From NCBI GenBank assembly GCA_000222875.2, contig AFRD01000028.1, positions 1 through 64,000 of the forward strand: a stretch of DNA of 64,000 bases. Direction: 5' to 3'. The notes beneath the pieces are model-generated. The model was not told the origin of the DNA. It ran no database searches and saw nothing but the letters and a program-made list of their open reading frames with translations. Source of the stretch: Periglandula ipomoeae IasaF13 (Eukaryota > Ascomycota > Sordariomycetes > Hypocreales > Clavicipitaceae). Position 1 is the first letter of the stretch. Each line of letters starts with the position of its first letter. Shown piece by piece: positions 34,963-46,375 of this stretch. The position numbers and the translations under genes were made by a program.

Positions 34963-36306
34963 ATGAGGTTGTGGAATATCCTCGCGTTGGCTTCGGCCGC
35001 CGTGGCCCTGGAGGACATTTCCCACCGAAACTTGAATCACGTCTCCTTCATCGCGAAGCAAAAAGATCTCCCAACAGAGTCCCAGCTCGCAGAGAAAGCC
35101 AAGGCAGAAAACCGCACATTCTGCGTCATCAATCCGGACAGCGGTGGTAGGGACGATGGCCGCCCCATCACCAACTTGCTCAACACCAAGTGTCGTGCTA
35201 ACAGCCTCATCTTCATGCCGGGACCCCAGTACAATATCGCGATCAACATGACGACCTTGAAACTGGACAATGTACACATTGTGCTCTACGGCAAGATGCT
35301 CTGGACGACAGACATCAATTACTGGGTGAGAGTATCGATGCCCGTTGGGTTCCAGAACCAGAGCACGGTGTGGTACTTTGGCGGCAACAACGTCACTTGG
35401 GATGGGTACAACACGGGAACGCTCGATGGAAACGGCCAGGTCTGGTACAATTGGGCCAAGGGGCAGGGGAACATTGCCCGGCGACCGATGAACATCAACT
35501 TTCGGAACCTGACAAACTCGGTGATCAAGAGGATGCGGTTTGTGCAGAGCCAAATGTGGACCATGGCCATCACCTATTCGTACCACGTGGATCTGGACGA
35601 TATCTATGTCAACAGCACGTCTGACAGCAAGTGGAACACTCTCAACACAGATGGCTGCGACACCGTCAACTCGGACAGCATCACTTTCCGAAGATGGTTC
35701 GTGACGAATGGCGACGACGCGATCGCCCTCAAGGGAAACTCGAGCAACATTTCAATTTACGACAGCGAATTCCACGACGAACAGGGCGTGGCCATCTGGT
35801 CCATGGGCCAGTATGTCGGAAGACACGAGTACATTAAGAATTTCTATGCGCGCAGCATTAAACTGGTCAACACGGCTCACGTGTCGTATCTGAAGACATG
35901 GGCCGGCGTATCGAGAGGATATCCGCCCAACGGGGGTGGGGGCGACCTCGGCTACGCTTCCAACATTGTCATGGAGAACATTAAGATCGAGAAGCTGAGG
36001 CAGCAGCCGTTTTTCGCGTGGCAGTGCGAGAACTATTCTGGCTGGGCCGGCAAGGACTGCAACTCGTCCAAGTTCAAGATGAGCCAGATTGCCTGGCGCA
36101 ATGTGAGCGGCGCCATCAACACGGACGTGAAAGACTTGGGCTCCTTCCAGTGCAGTGCCAGCGCGGGCGGATGTGACGATATTGAGGTGACGGATTGGGA
36201 CATTATGCATCCTCGAAGTAGTAGGAAGCTAAACAGCTGGCATTGCGAGAATGTTCACGGAAACAAGGGTTTCCAGTGCAACAATCCACCACAAGAGTCT
36301 GGTTAG
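34963..36306 (+). CDS. Secreted GH28 glycosidase (exo-polygalacturonase / rhamnohydrolase-like)
   Basis: A single exon encodes 447 aa. MRLWNILALASAAVALE is a signal peptide. The right-handed parallel beta-helix family GH28 is shown by LNTDGCDTVNSDSITFRR (about 225-242) and VTNGDDAIALKGNSSNISIY (about 246-265), which carry the catalytic aspartates of the NTD and DD motifs. The third motif, G-H-G in endo-polygalacturonases, reads QGVAIWSMGQY here, and the R-I-K motif is replaced by YLKTW. Such changes occur in exo-acting branches of GH28, so an exo-enzyme on pectin or rhamnogalacturonan side structures is more likely than an endo-polygalacturonase. Many NxS/T sequons fit secretion. It is intact and isolated between two gene-poor stretches. 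Confidence 0.9.
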   Translation: MRLWNILALASAAVALEDISHRNLNHVSFIAKQKDLPTESQLAEKAKAENRTFCVINPDSGGRDDGRPITNLLNTKCRANSLIFMPGPQYNIAINMTTLKLDNVHIVLYGKMLWTTDINYWVRVSMPVGFQNQSTVWYFGGNNVTWDGYNTGTLDGNGQVWYNWAKGQGNIARRPMNINFRNLTNSVIKRMRFVQSQMWTMAITYSYHVDLDDIYVNSTSDSKWNTLNTDGCDTVNSDSITFRRWFVTNGDDAIALKGNSSNISIYDSEFHDEQGVAIWSMGQYVGRHEYIKNFYARSIKLVNTAHVSYLKTWAGVSRGYPPNGGGGDLGYASNIVMENIKIEKLRQQPFFAWQCENYSGWAGKDCNSSKFKMSQIAWRNVSGAINTDVKDLGSFQCSASAGGCDDIEVTDWDIMHPRSSRKLNSWHCENVHGNKGFQCNNPPQESG

Positions 36307-39300
36307 GTTGCATGACGAAGACTGCGTATATTTGCGAGACTTGTTAGTGGATTTGGACCGATATGATTTCGCGCACGCGAAGTATAATGCTAATTTACAT
36401 GTGCCAAGAGCATGATCTATTTTGACATCCGTAATGCCTGTCAAGCTTCTGCTACAGTGTGCCAAGCCACAGCATAAGACCGTATGGGAAAAGCAATTTC
36501 CTTTTTGTTGTGCACTACTGGAATTCTCGAGTTGTTGCAGAGGTGATTTGTGCTGTCACTTCTGACCCGAGATATGAATATTGGTGGTTTATGCACACGG
36601 CGCTGGGCGTTTTCGAAACCCGAATGATAAGTGAAGTGTCGTGTAGAGTATCGAATTAATTGACTCATGCACTTGCTAGAAAATTGCCAAGAGCGACAGT
36701 CCCTCCGTCTGGATGCGGAGCAGAAATGCCCAACACACTTGCTCAACGCCCGAAGAGAGAACAATTGGTGTTGGCAGCCATTGGCGAATCGGGAGTCTGG
36801 TCATGCGGCAACTCATTCGTTTGCTAGAGCACACTGGGCCAACACTTGATCGGTATAAGCCAAATGTCGCCTCGATCTAGGGATGTGCCAGACAGAGCGA
36901 CTGATGTACTCCGAGTTCAGTAACAGCTCCATCTACGTGCCCAGCACTACACAGTTTGTCCGTCTGCCAAGGTTTCGAAAACAAGCTTTCGAACACACAC
37001 GAAAGCTATCCGGCCTGCATCTGACACTTCTTTCACATCGCTCGGACGGAGTAGAAAGACACTTGGAGAAAATGTTCCCGACGGAAATATTAGGCCCCGT
37101 CGCTGACCCACTGGGCCATGACTACTCCATTACGAAAAGAGCAGGAAGCTGACATGGTGTTTCGTCGACAAGGGTCAAATTTGGCCCAATGCTAGCCGGA
37201 CGAAGGCATCAAAATGAATAAAAAAATATATATCTGGTGCTGGCGACTGTTGGAAATCACGGATCTTGACGGTGGCGGTAAGGTTGTTGTTCGTCACATC
37301 GCGCACACACCACCCCTGGTTCAGAATCTGATACAGGATGCAAAGCTCGGTTGACGGCAGCTGTAGTTCGATTATTGCGAACAAGACCAAACCCAAGGCT
37401 GGCCTAAGCAAAGTTTAGCTTGAGGCAAGTGTTCGTGCAGTCTGAGCCGTCGGTTTTAACCTGTTGCTCAGACATCAGACAGGCTTGTCCGCGTGATTCC
37501 CGCGTGACCATGGCGGTTATGCAGTTTTCGCTGTTGATGTTAGCAAGCCTCTCAATCTCAAACACGGCCCATGCTTGCTCGTGGACTGCGCTGTCCACCC
37601 CCCTAAGCACTTCCTTCCTGCAAGCCGGGCGATCATGTGCTGCCGAAACTGGGATCTGGACGGTGAAGAATTCGTGAGCTGATGTTGGCCAGAAGGGAAC
37701 AGGCCGCGATGCTACGTTGTACAGCGCAAAGTCAGCCACCCCTTCAAAATAAACAGCCAGTAAACGCTGGCGGCTCTCCCTCCTGGGACAGAGCAAGCAA
37801 GCTCAAAGGCTTGCCTCAGATCCGTCGTTGGTCGAATTGAATGGATCGGCGTGAAATGACACTTGAGGCAGGTGGGGTTCGGTTCCAGGTGGCTTGACAT
37901 CTAAGGCCTAAAATGTCATGCTTTTGGTCTCTATTCAGCCTGGTACGTTGAAATTAAGTCCGTGGCGCTTCACTGCCGTTAGATGTTTGATGTGGCCCCA
38001 TAACTGAGAAGGAGGCCTGTCACCTAAAGCTGACAAGACGAGAGGGCAACACGCGTGTGGCTACGCAGCTATGACGACATTCACTGCATTAAATATCCCG
38101 AGAGTCGAGTTTCGAGGCAGGAGCCCTGACGACTCGATGCTGCTGGGGCTGCGTGTGAATAGACCTCTTGTTAATGTGTATAACTGTCGACTTACATAGA
38201 GAGCAAGTCGGAGAAAACTTAGCGACTTTTTGCTGCGCCGGGGTCTTTTGCCATGTGCTTTTTGCGCCGATCACATCCATCTCGTTGTCTCTCAGTGCGG
38301 AGTCGCATACTGATCTGGTACGACGAAGTGTCCATTGGTCTGAAGATGGGCTTCGTGTCAGACGCACATGGACGTCCGAAGTTACATCGGACCTTTGTGG
38401 AGAAGGTTCGCGATAGTCGGGCAGTACTGTAGGGGTTCTAGGTCGAGAGACTGCTGGCCGTGGCCTGCCGCGGATGGCTCAGCCACGAGCTGTGATCGAC
38501 AGAAGCCATTGGCCCTTTCGTCAGCCACGACGTTGACATTCATTTACCAGCTACGAGGAGGTGAGTACGTAAACGTACTGTAGAAGCAGGATCGAAGTCG
38601 ACAGGAGATACACATGGGCTATGGGTACCACGTTGGTTGAAGAACGTGCTGTCATGTATGATTTGACGCTTCCTCCCGCGCTGCTCATGAGAAGTTGACC
38701 TGGCTCAAGCTCATCTGAGTCGAATTCAAGGCAAAGAGCGAGATCCGGGTTCGTAGCTTAACGCGCCAGCAGATTTAAGCAGAGGGAACGCTCGCGATGG
38801 GGTGCAAACAAGCAAGCGATGCATGTACTAGCGTGACTTTGTGGTGTCCATGCGAGGGTGCGATGTCCGTGAAGCAGACAGCCTGGATACCTCGTCGCCA
38901 TGTGTACCAGCCCAGTTGACGCTTTTCGGCCTCGGGAAAGAACAAGGCTCTCGAGGCTCCCACATTGAGTCACCCTCAGTCCCGAGTTCCAAATGCTTGT
39001 TGCAACAGACACCAGACGCTTTTGTGCCATCAAAAACCATCCGCACCACATCCTTGATCCTTGATCCCCCGCTTCCCTTCCCTCCACCCCGGCAGCCCCC
39101 AATCTCCTCCACATCCTCCAACAGATGTTCTCAGAGGTCGCCCGATGTTCGAGAGGCAGACACAAGTCCTGAGTAATACAGCGCACAAAATCAGCACGAT
39201 TTGCCAAACCTGGCTATTTTAGGCACCACGCCGTCCACAGAGTACCAGCCAAGCACCTGTGACACCAATTCGACATCCGCTTAACTGACGATGCTCCAGT

Positions 39301-40775
39301 GCATCCTCAATGCCTCTCGAAGCGTTGATGATGAGCGACGTGATCAAAGCTGATGCTCCGGAGCGGGACCAAGATTTTTTAATTGTCAGCTAAGCTTCCC
39401 TTCCCCTGGCCTAGATGGCGCTCGTGCTCAAGAAATGGTTCCTTGGGCCACACTATGCTTGACGCCGATACGGCACTGTGCCGAGAGTGGAGTGAGAGGC
39501 GTTGGTCTCGCGATCGCTCTGCTGGAACTGTTGAAGCATGGGACGCAGACGTAACAAATGATTCTTAGCTGGAGTTACAGGAATGCGGCACGGATTGAGA
39601 CGAGACATCGAACGAACGATGCACAATTACTACTTGCCAGGTCTCCGGCTTGCCTAATACTCAATATCCATCGGAAAACGCCATTCGACAATCCTAATCA
39701 TTTTGGTACCTGAGTCTAACCTCGTGGTGCAACGCTCAGGGTGCACACGCCACAAACTCGACTCTTGTTGAGCATTCGTATGCTCACTGCTTCCCAGACG
39801 TAGACAGCTGATGAGGACAAAGAAAAAATACGTGTGTAGCGCTAGTCAGATCAACAGATGAAAGTCAAGTTATGTCGCATTATGGATGCCTACCGGATTT
39901 TCTTTGTTCTGTGAAACCATCATGCCCTGCATCATCAGCCTCGCCCTTCATAAACTACATATGTACATACCTACCTAGACAATATTGGCTAGTCCGTCAC
40001 TACACGAAGGAGCAGTCGGCCACAAATTGTCAACGAGAGCTGTCGTCTAACAGTACTTGCCTCCCAAACACGGGGCGGGCATTCTCTCGGTGCCATAGTC
40101 CTCGGCGGCAGCGCCAATTGTCCCTTCGCACACGTTCTGCCTCTGACCGATGATCAAGAATCCGGGGCGATGCCCTCCGCTGTTGGTTACGCACCCATGC
40201 ACTTACGGGACCAACCATGAATGACGCTTGAACAATATGGTTAGTCTGAGGTTTTGCGGCCTGTCGGATATGAGGACTGGCTCGAGGCCGTGGTCCCATG
40301 GCTAGGATTTTGAACCCAAAACAGCTAGGCAGACAAGAGGCAGACCAACCACCTACTCCGTCCACTCCCAACTCTGGCCCCCGACGCACAAACATGCACG
40401 ACCGGCCATCTACCTGAACGCCTCAATAGCCAGACCCATGGGCAATCTCCTTCCCACCCTCCGGGGCAGTTCTCGGGGATGACACCGGGGTGGCTTGCCA
40501 GGCCTGGGGTTAGTGCGCTTACAGGTGGCCCCAAAACGTCAATGTACCTTTTGCAGCTCTGGTCGATGGAGGAATGGCAAAAGCACACGAGTTGGGGGGA
40601 AATGGGGAGTTGCCTGCCTTGCTGATCTTCTCTATATAAAGAGCTACACGCCGCTCGCGCCATGCGAAGATGAATTGAACTTAGTTGACGTGACTGGAGA
40701 CTGGCTCCAATACTGAACCATTTGATTCCGTATTGTGAAAGATTCGTGAGAGCGTTCAGACGTTTCGTGGCCAAC
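36307..40775. other. Gene desert, 4.47 kb
   Basis: No open frame here combines an ATG with recognisable protein features, and frames overlap on both strands. No transposon domain, tRNA or rRNA was recognised. The right end contains the TATA box of the sugar-transporter gene. Confidence 0.5.
40633..40640 (+). promoter_or_regulatory. TATA box of sugar transporter gene
   Basis: TATATAAA lies about 136 bp upstream of the ATG at 40776, a plausible position for a core promoter of a regulated fungal gene. Confidence 0.55.
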
Positions 40776-42569
40776 ATGGTGGTCATCGGCAACATCTATG
40801 TCATCGCCTCCGTGGCAGTCGTTGGCGGTGGTCTTTTCGGATTCGACATTTCATCTCTCTCTGCCCAGCTTGGGATGCAGTCTTACCTCTGCTATTTCAA
40901 CCAAGGACCTTATGGGCCCCCTTTCACTGAAGGCAAATGCTCTGGTCCTCGTGATTTAGTTCAAGGAGGCATGACAGCCTCTATGGCTGCCGGTTCCTGG
41001 CTTGGAGCACTCGTCTCAGGCCCTCTGTCTGATCGTTTGGGCCGTAAGTATTCTATTATGGTCGGCTGTGTCATTTGGTACGTTGAATGCACCATGGCTA
41101 CCTTGTTTAACTTGGAGAATACATATACAGGGTTGATTGAAACTAACGTGTGAATTATAATCTTTCTTCAGGATGATTGGTTCGATTCTTTGCTGTGCTG
41201 CTCAGAACATCGGAATGCTCATTGTCGGTCGCATAATCAACGGTTTCTGTGTGGGTATCGAAAGCGCACAAGTTCCCGTATACATCGCCGAAATATCACC
41301 ACCGTCAAAGCGTGGCCGTTTCATTGGCATGCAGCAATGGGCCATTACATGGGGCATCTTGATTATGTACTACATCTCGTATGGTTCCTCATACATTGGC
41401 GGAAGGGAGTGGAACAACTGGACTGCAGCCTCCTTCCGTGTCCCGTGGGGTCTTCAGATGATCCCTGCTGTCTTCTTATTCCTGATGATGATTCTTCCAG
41501 AATCACCTCGATGGCTGGCACGTAAGGACCGCTGGGAAGAGTGCCGCGAGGTCCTAGGCCTCGTTCACGGCAAAGGCGATGTCAATCACCCATTCGTCGC
41601 CATGGAATTGCAAGACATCAAGGACATGTGCGAATTCGAGCGTCGCCATTCCAACGTCACTTATTTCCATCTCTTGAAGCCGGAGATGCTTAACAGGACC
41701 CTGATTGGGTGCTTCACCCAAATTTGGTCGCAGCTGATGGGCATGAATGTGATGAGTACGTGTATATGCTGTTCACCATGGAGACGTGTGTCGCGCGCTG
41801 AACATGAACTAATCTTCTTTCGTAGTGTACTACATCAATACCGTGTTCAAGATGGCCGGGTACAAGGATGAAGAGAACCTTCTTGCATCGTCCATCACTT
41901 ACATCATCAACGTCTTCATGACAATTCCAGCGCTTCTTTTTGTTGATAGGCTCAGTGCTCATGGCGACTTTCATGTATGCCAACACTGGTATCCTAGCCA
42001 CACACGCTATCATCCGCCCGGCAGGGTACGACGGCAACAGAGACCCAACCATGGAGCTTACTGGCGGGCCTGCCAAAGGCCTCATTGCCTGCACTTATCT
42101 CTTCGTCGCCTCTTTTGCTCCAACCTGGGGCCCTGTCTCATGGACGTACCCGCCTGAGCTGTTCCCCTTGCGTCTTCGTGGCAAGGGTGTTGCGCTTTCC
42201 ACATCCGCGAATTGGGCTTTCAACACCGCGCTTGGTTTCTTCGTCCCCCCAGCTTTCGCCAACATCCAGTGGAAGACGTATCTCATTTTCGCGATTTTCA
42301 ACACCGTCGCCTTCATCCACGTCTACTTCATCTTCCCTGAGACGGCTGGAAAGACGCTTGAGGAGACTGAAGCAATGTTTGAGGATCCCAACGGCATCAA
42401 ATACCTCGGTACACCGGCTTGGAAGACCAAGGTTGTTACTAAGCTGACAGCAAGTGCCGAGCATGGTGACATCGATGCTAAGCGACAGGCTGAGTACAAG
42501 CTTTCTGACGCCCATGAGCACGACTTGGAGAAAGCGGCGACTCCTCCTGCGGACACCAAGACTACTTGA
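40776..42569 (+). pseudogene. MFS sugar/hexose transporter with internal deletion and frameshift
   Basis: The exons are 40776-41077, 41172-41755 and 41826-42569. Both introns (GTACGT..CAG, GTACGT..TAG) keep the frame. The start MVVIGNIYVIASVAVVGGGL is typical of fungal sugar porters; the upstream TTG frame is ignored. Motifs include LFGFDISSLSAQLG, PLSDRLGRKYSIM, GRIINGFCVGIESAQVPVYI, PESPRWLARKDRWEE and WTYPPELFPLRLRGKG. In exon 3 the frame breaks at 41943-41950. Before it is IPALLFVDR; after it, in another frame, is LIGSVLMATFMYANTGILAT. The family has about ten residues between these points, including the conserved GRR of the loop 8-9 motif. A deletion of about 29 bp between two TTGATAGG copies would explain both the missing motif and the frame change. 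The unbroken form would have twelve membrane segments in the plasma membrane. Confidence 0.88.
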
Positions 42570-42981
42570 TCGACGGCGGAAGGGTTGCGAGTGTGAACGA
42601 TGTCAGCACAGCCTATGGTCTTTATGGTCTGAGGCATGAAGATATGAGAATTAATGTATGGATAACTAGCAGGGCTTTTATTCTTGAAGAATTTGTCTTT
42701 GGAGCAGGATTGTTTGCACAGTCAGTGCTGTCAATATACCAAACTTTGTACGTCACCTTAATTGATATCGATAGGGAATACATTTCTTATCTGTGACGCC
42801 TAATGTTTGATATCGTGAGCCCAGCGATACCTCTGCCCGGGCTTGGGATCCGACTGACGGACCATCGTCCGCCATTAAAACCTTTCACATTGCTGTAATC
42901 TAACCAGCAAAAATATTATTGGACAATGGCAGGATATTGTGTTAAGATTGGCAATATTCTTTCATTGTCATTGAACATGCT
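42570..42981. other. Intergenic between convergent genes, 0.41 kb
   Basis: This holds the 3' flanks of the sugar transporter (+) and the secreted-protein gene (-). I see no gene. Confidence 0.5.
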
Positions 42982-43924
42982 CTACTCTGCACAGCAGTAT
43001 CTCTCGCTGCCGCCATTGTCGGAAATATAACTCCATAAGCCTTCCCTTCGTATCGCCCCCCCAAGAAGAAAGCTCCGCGTCGTTATCTGGTGATCAAGCC
43101 AAACATCACCATGAATATCCCCCATTCTAGTTCTCCCAACATCCCGTTTCCACACCGAACCAATAATGCGAATTCCGTCCCGTACCGCACCGGTTCTGCC
43201 CATGGTGCTTCCTGCTCTTCTCACCACAAAGCCTATTCCCCTCGTTGGTGTACGTCTTACACGCTATGATGACACGCCCGGTCTTGATCCTCCACCGCGC
43301 GCACTCGTTCTTGTTCATCGCGAACCGTGCTCCCTCGCCGCAGGTAATTACATTGCTCTTGCAGATCTGCCATCGCGCCTTGTCGGCGTTCCAGCCTACG
43401 ATGCCCTCTGCGAATTCATTTCCGTAGGTCGCATATGTGCTCAGGATCCATTCAGAGTAGGTAGAATCGGTCCTGAGATGGCTGGCCTTGAAGTTCCTAC
43501 CGACGTCCGAGTCCCCTCCGAATCGGGTTTCGATGCAGAGTCCCCATTCGAAAGCGTGTCTGTGGTTCCACATCTTCAGGGGCTGGGCGTACCAGTCCTT
43601 GGGCTTTTCTTCCCATACCTCGCCTACTTTGAGCTGTTGGCCGTCTCGGGGGAATTGGGGGCAGTCGGTTGCTAGGATCCCGGTTTCGTTAACGTAGCCT
43701 AGGAACTCGACTTTCTCTGCTTCCAGCGGCATCACTGGTTCATCAGTTTTGGAACTACTTCCATGATTTACGGCGCCGATGCTGTTGACGGGATTGAGTG
43801 GTTGCTGCTCAGCGCTGTAATGGTGTCAGTGAACATGCAAGACGACCAAGACGGCCAGGACATACGCGGTGGCCAGAGCGTGCAAAGTCGCCAGTGTGGC
43901 AAAGGTTGCTGTCTTCAAGAACAT
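42982..43924 (-). CDS. Secreted Cys-containing protein, two exons, possible frameshift near its C-terminus
   Basis: Exon 1 (43924-43866) encodes MFLKTATFATLATLHALATA, a signal peptide. A 51-bp intron (43865-43815, GTATGT..ACAG with a CTGAC branch site) joins it in frame to AEQQPLNPVNSIGAVNHGSS and on through EFLGYVNETGILATDCPQFP and WNHRHAFEWGLCIETRFGG. Up to RVIIACKT the mature chain has six cysteines. That frame then stops at 43127. A more protein-like tail (GFVVRRAGSTMGRTGAV..IIGSVWKRDVGRTRMGDI..ending YCCAE) lies in another frame ending at 42982. One fewer G in the GGGG at about 43249-43252 would join the two. A 46- or 49-bp intron starting GTAAGA is an alternative, but the 49-bp version gives an immediate stop. 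I do not recognise the family; it is probably extracellular. Confidence 0.65.
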
Positions 43925-45285
43925 GTCGACGGGTCTGGAGTGAAGAGAGATAACGGCACAGAGGGGTCAAAGGATCATTCAAGGCTTTAAAATACGACGG
44001 AATCTACATATATAGTTGGAATAGGTTATGAAAGAGAGGGATATTTGACAATCCATGCAAGCCTGGATGCGAGTGATGCATTGTGGTTAGAGTCGCCGAT
44101 ATCTGAGACATATAGCCAATAGATCTGTTCAGCTGCCAAGATTTATCTCTCAGGCCGTCAGTTTGCCAGTGCTCCATTTGTTCCGTCCCCTGTTGTCCAT
44201 TCCATAAGACTAAGTGCCAGAGTAGCATACTTGGGAAATAACGCATCTTGGAGACCCTCGTCTCAGGAATAGTGATCCAGGGTATCTCTGTGTAGAACCG
44301 AAGGTCCGAATATCCCGAATCCAGTTTCTGCCGCTCCCCTTCGTGTTTGGAATAATCGCAAGATGCTCGATGCAACGCACCTCACATAGGGCGTCCACGA
44401 AGCGACATCGTTAGTAGACGGGCCGTGTCGAGCCGTGTCTCACTACTCCATGTCTCACTGTGTTGTATCCACCATGAAACACCTCATGATAAGCATCACG
44501 GTGCTCTGTGATGCCCATATCCGTTTATCGCTAAACAATAGTAAAGTGATCGTGATGAGAAGGCGCGGCTATGGATCTGGAGACTCTAGAAGAATATCTA
44601 GAAAAGACTAACAGAAAGTCTGGCACGGCAAAGGTGAAGGGCAAGGGGGACAGGAGTGGGAACCATCTTGCATACGAGCAATGATTGTGACCTAACTGCG
44701 GTGGCAACAGCTCTCAGTCATGCAGCAGCCATCTCACACTAGCTCGCGCACAGTTGATGGTCAAGAATATTTGACCAAGCTCATAAAACCGGTAGTGATA
44801 GCCATTGATTCGTCTACCGCTGTCGGACCCATGGATGCTGAGAGTCAAATAATTTTGACCTCTCCACTCCAATGATCAACAGCCCCGTTTGGAATTCTGC
44901 AGCCAGAAGAGGTTGGCGAGACTGTTTCCTGACACTTTGATACACGAGTTTCAAGGGAAATGTCACGTTAACCGATCAAGTTACGTGCATATTGCTTTAC
45001 AAATAGGACCCCGACCTTATTGATGCGTTTAAGTCACCGCGTTTCAATGTTGGCCGATTATTCAGCTCCTTTCGAGTTTAATAGTGGAGGATGCACAAAG
45101 TCCTAATCAGCTAGCTAAGTTAGAATTGCCCCGTGATAGTTATACAACCTGCCGACCACGGTTTTCTTCAAGAAAGAGAATCCGACAAAAGGAAGTCTTG
45201 TTAGCTAATCATTAAAGTCCAACGCAGTGACTACACTGGTATCAAAAGTTCTACCCCAAGGCACTTTTCCATAATCATGACGTGG
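43925..45285. other. Intergenic, 1.36 kb
   Basis: It includes the promoter of the leftward secreted-protein gene (TATATA at 44008-44013) and the 3' flank of the leftward APH gene. I see no gene. Confidence 0.5.
44008..44013 (-). promoter_or_regulatory. TATA box of secreted-protein gene
   Basis: TATATA lies about 84 bp upstream of the ATG at 43924 on the minus strand, which supports the exon-1 start. Confidence 0.45.
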
Positions 45286-46258
45286 TCAACAGGCTCTGCT
45301 GAGGGCAAACTGGAACCAAGGATAATAGCATGTCTCCTCATCCATGACATCCAGTACCAGTGGCAAATATTCAGTGCGCCATTTTTCTTGTGTTTCATTG
45401 TCGAAATAGATTGAACCCATCCCAATGAGGCGTGACTTGCAATATTCCCAATAGCTCGGATACCACCCAGCCTGGGCCCAGTCAACAACCGCAACGACTG
45501 TGGGCTTTGGACCCTTCGAGAGCATAATGTTGGGAGATACTAGATCGGCATGCGTGAACACTATGGATACTGGCTCAGGAATGTCAATGTAACAGGTATC
45601 TTGAAATTGCTTGACGGCATCGGGGCCCTCAAAAGGGCCGGCAAAGTCTGGATCACCGCCAAAGCAGATATCTTTCAGCGGCTGTTTACAATGACTAACC
45701 TACAGCTCATGTCAGCAACGGGGTTCTCAGACTCATGCTCTCAACACTTGGGTACACACCGATGTAGCTTTCCCGACCATCTTGTGGCAAGCTTCTCCAA
45801 CAAGCAGCCATGCCCCTGAGTTGAGCGCAGATGGCGCGCTTCTCCACCTCGTCTAAGTTGTGTCATCTTGCTGCCAAAGTGTCGCCGTCTATCAGCTGCA
45901 TATAAATGAAAACCTGACAGTCGTCCTCGGTTCAGCCGAATACTTCTGGGATGGGTACTTGGCCGCGCAACCTTTCATGAATCATTAATTGGGTTCTAGC
46001 TTCACCAATCTTCACGACAGTGCCGTACTTGACAAGGAGGCCCAGCGATGGAATTCGTACTGGAGGCGGTCGGTTCAAGTCCTCTGCACGAATATCGCCC
46101 GTCTCCCTGTTCAGAGCCCTGACGACGCTGGGCTTGGGGAGCGCGGAAGCTCGCTTCTCAGTGAAGAAGCTGGAGGTGACAACCACTTCGCTGCGGTCAC
46201 CCCTCGACGGAGCCGAGCCAAACTCGGCGTCGTTCTGGCAAGGCTTTGACGCGGCCAT
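45286..46258 (-). pseudogene. APH-fold phosphotransferase (kinase-like) with two in-frame TGA codons
   Basis: The ATG at 46258 opens the frame (MAASKPCQND). It carries RPPPVRIPSLGLLVKYGTVV and VPIPEVFG, then a TGA at 45934-45932, then TEDDCQVFIYMQLIDGDTLA, a second TGA at 45865-45863, then HNLDEVEKRAICAQLRGMAA. A short intron (GTGTAC..TAG, roughly 45760-45700) leads to FTHADLVSPNIMLSKG (HxDxxxxN catalytic motif) and VVAVVDWAQAGWYPSYWEYC (metal Asp), ending at 45286. In relatives both TGA sites are TGG (Trp). Each change is a C-to-T on the plus strand before A, the RIP signature. Fungal APH-family proteins are numerous cytosolic kinases of mostly unknown substrate. It is divergent from the gene at 46376, with only 117 bp between the starts. 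Confidence 0.87.
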
Positions 46259-46375
46259 AGGTGACGGATCGACGTCAGGCTATCGTTGAAGCCAGTTGTA
46301 TAAACCTGGCTAACCGCACCAAGTTCCAGAAGGGTTTTCTTCATCTAAGCGCCGAACTGTCTTGCCGTGCTACAA

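Noticed and set aside
38758..39207. Minus-strand frame of 149 codons
   Set aside because: Starts with TTG and overlaps plus-strand frames; no recognisable features.
43200..43255. 49-bp intron (GTAAGA..GCAG) in the secreted-protein gene
   Set aside because: It creates a stop codon exactly at the junction, so the protein-like tail would be lost.
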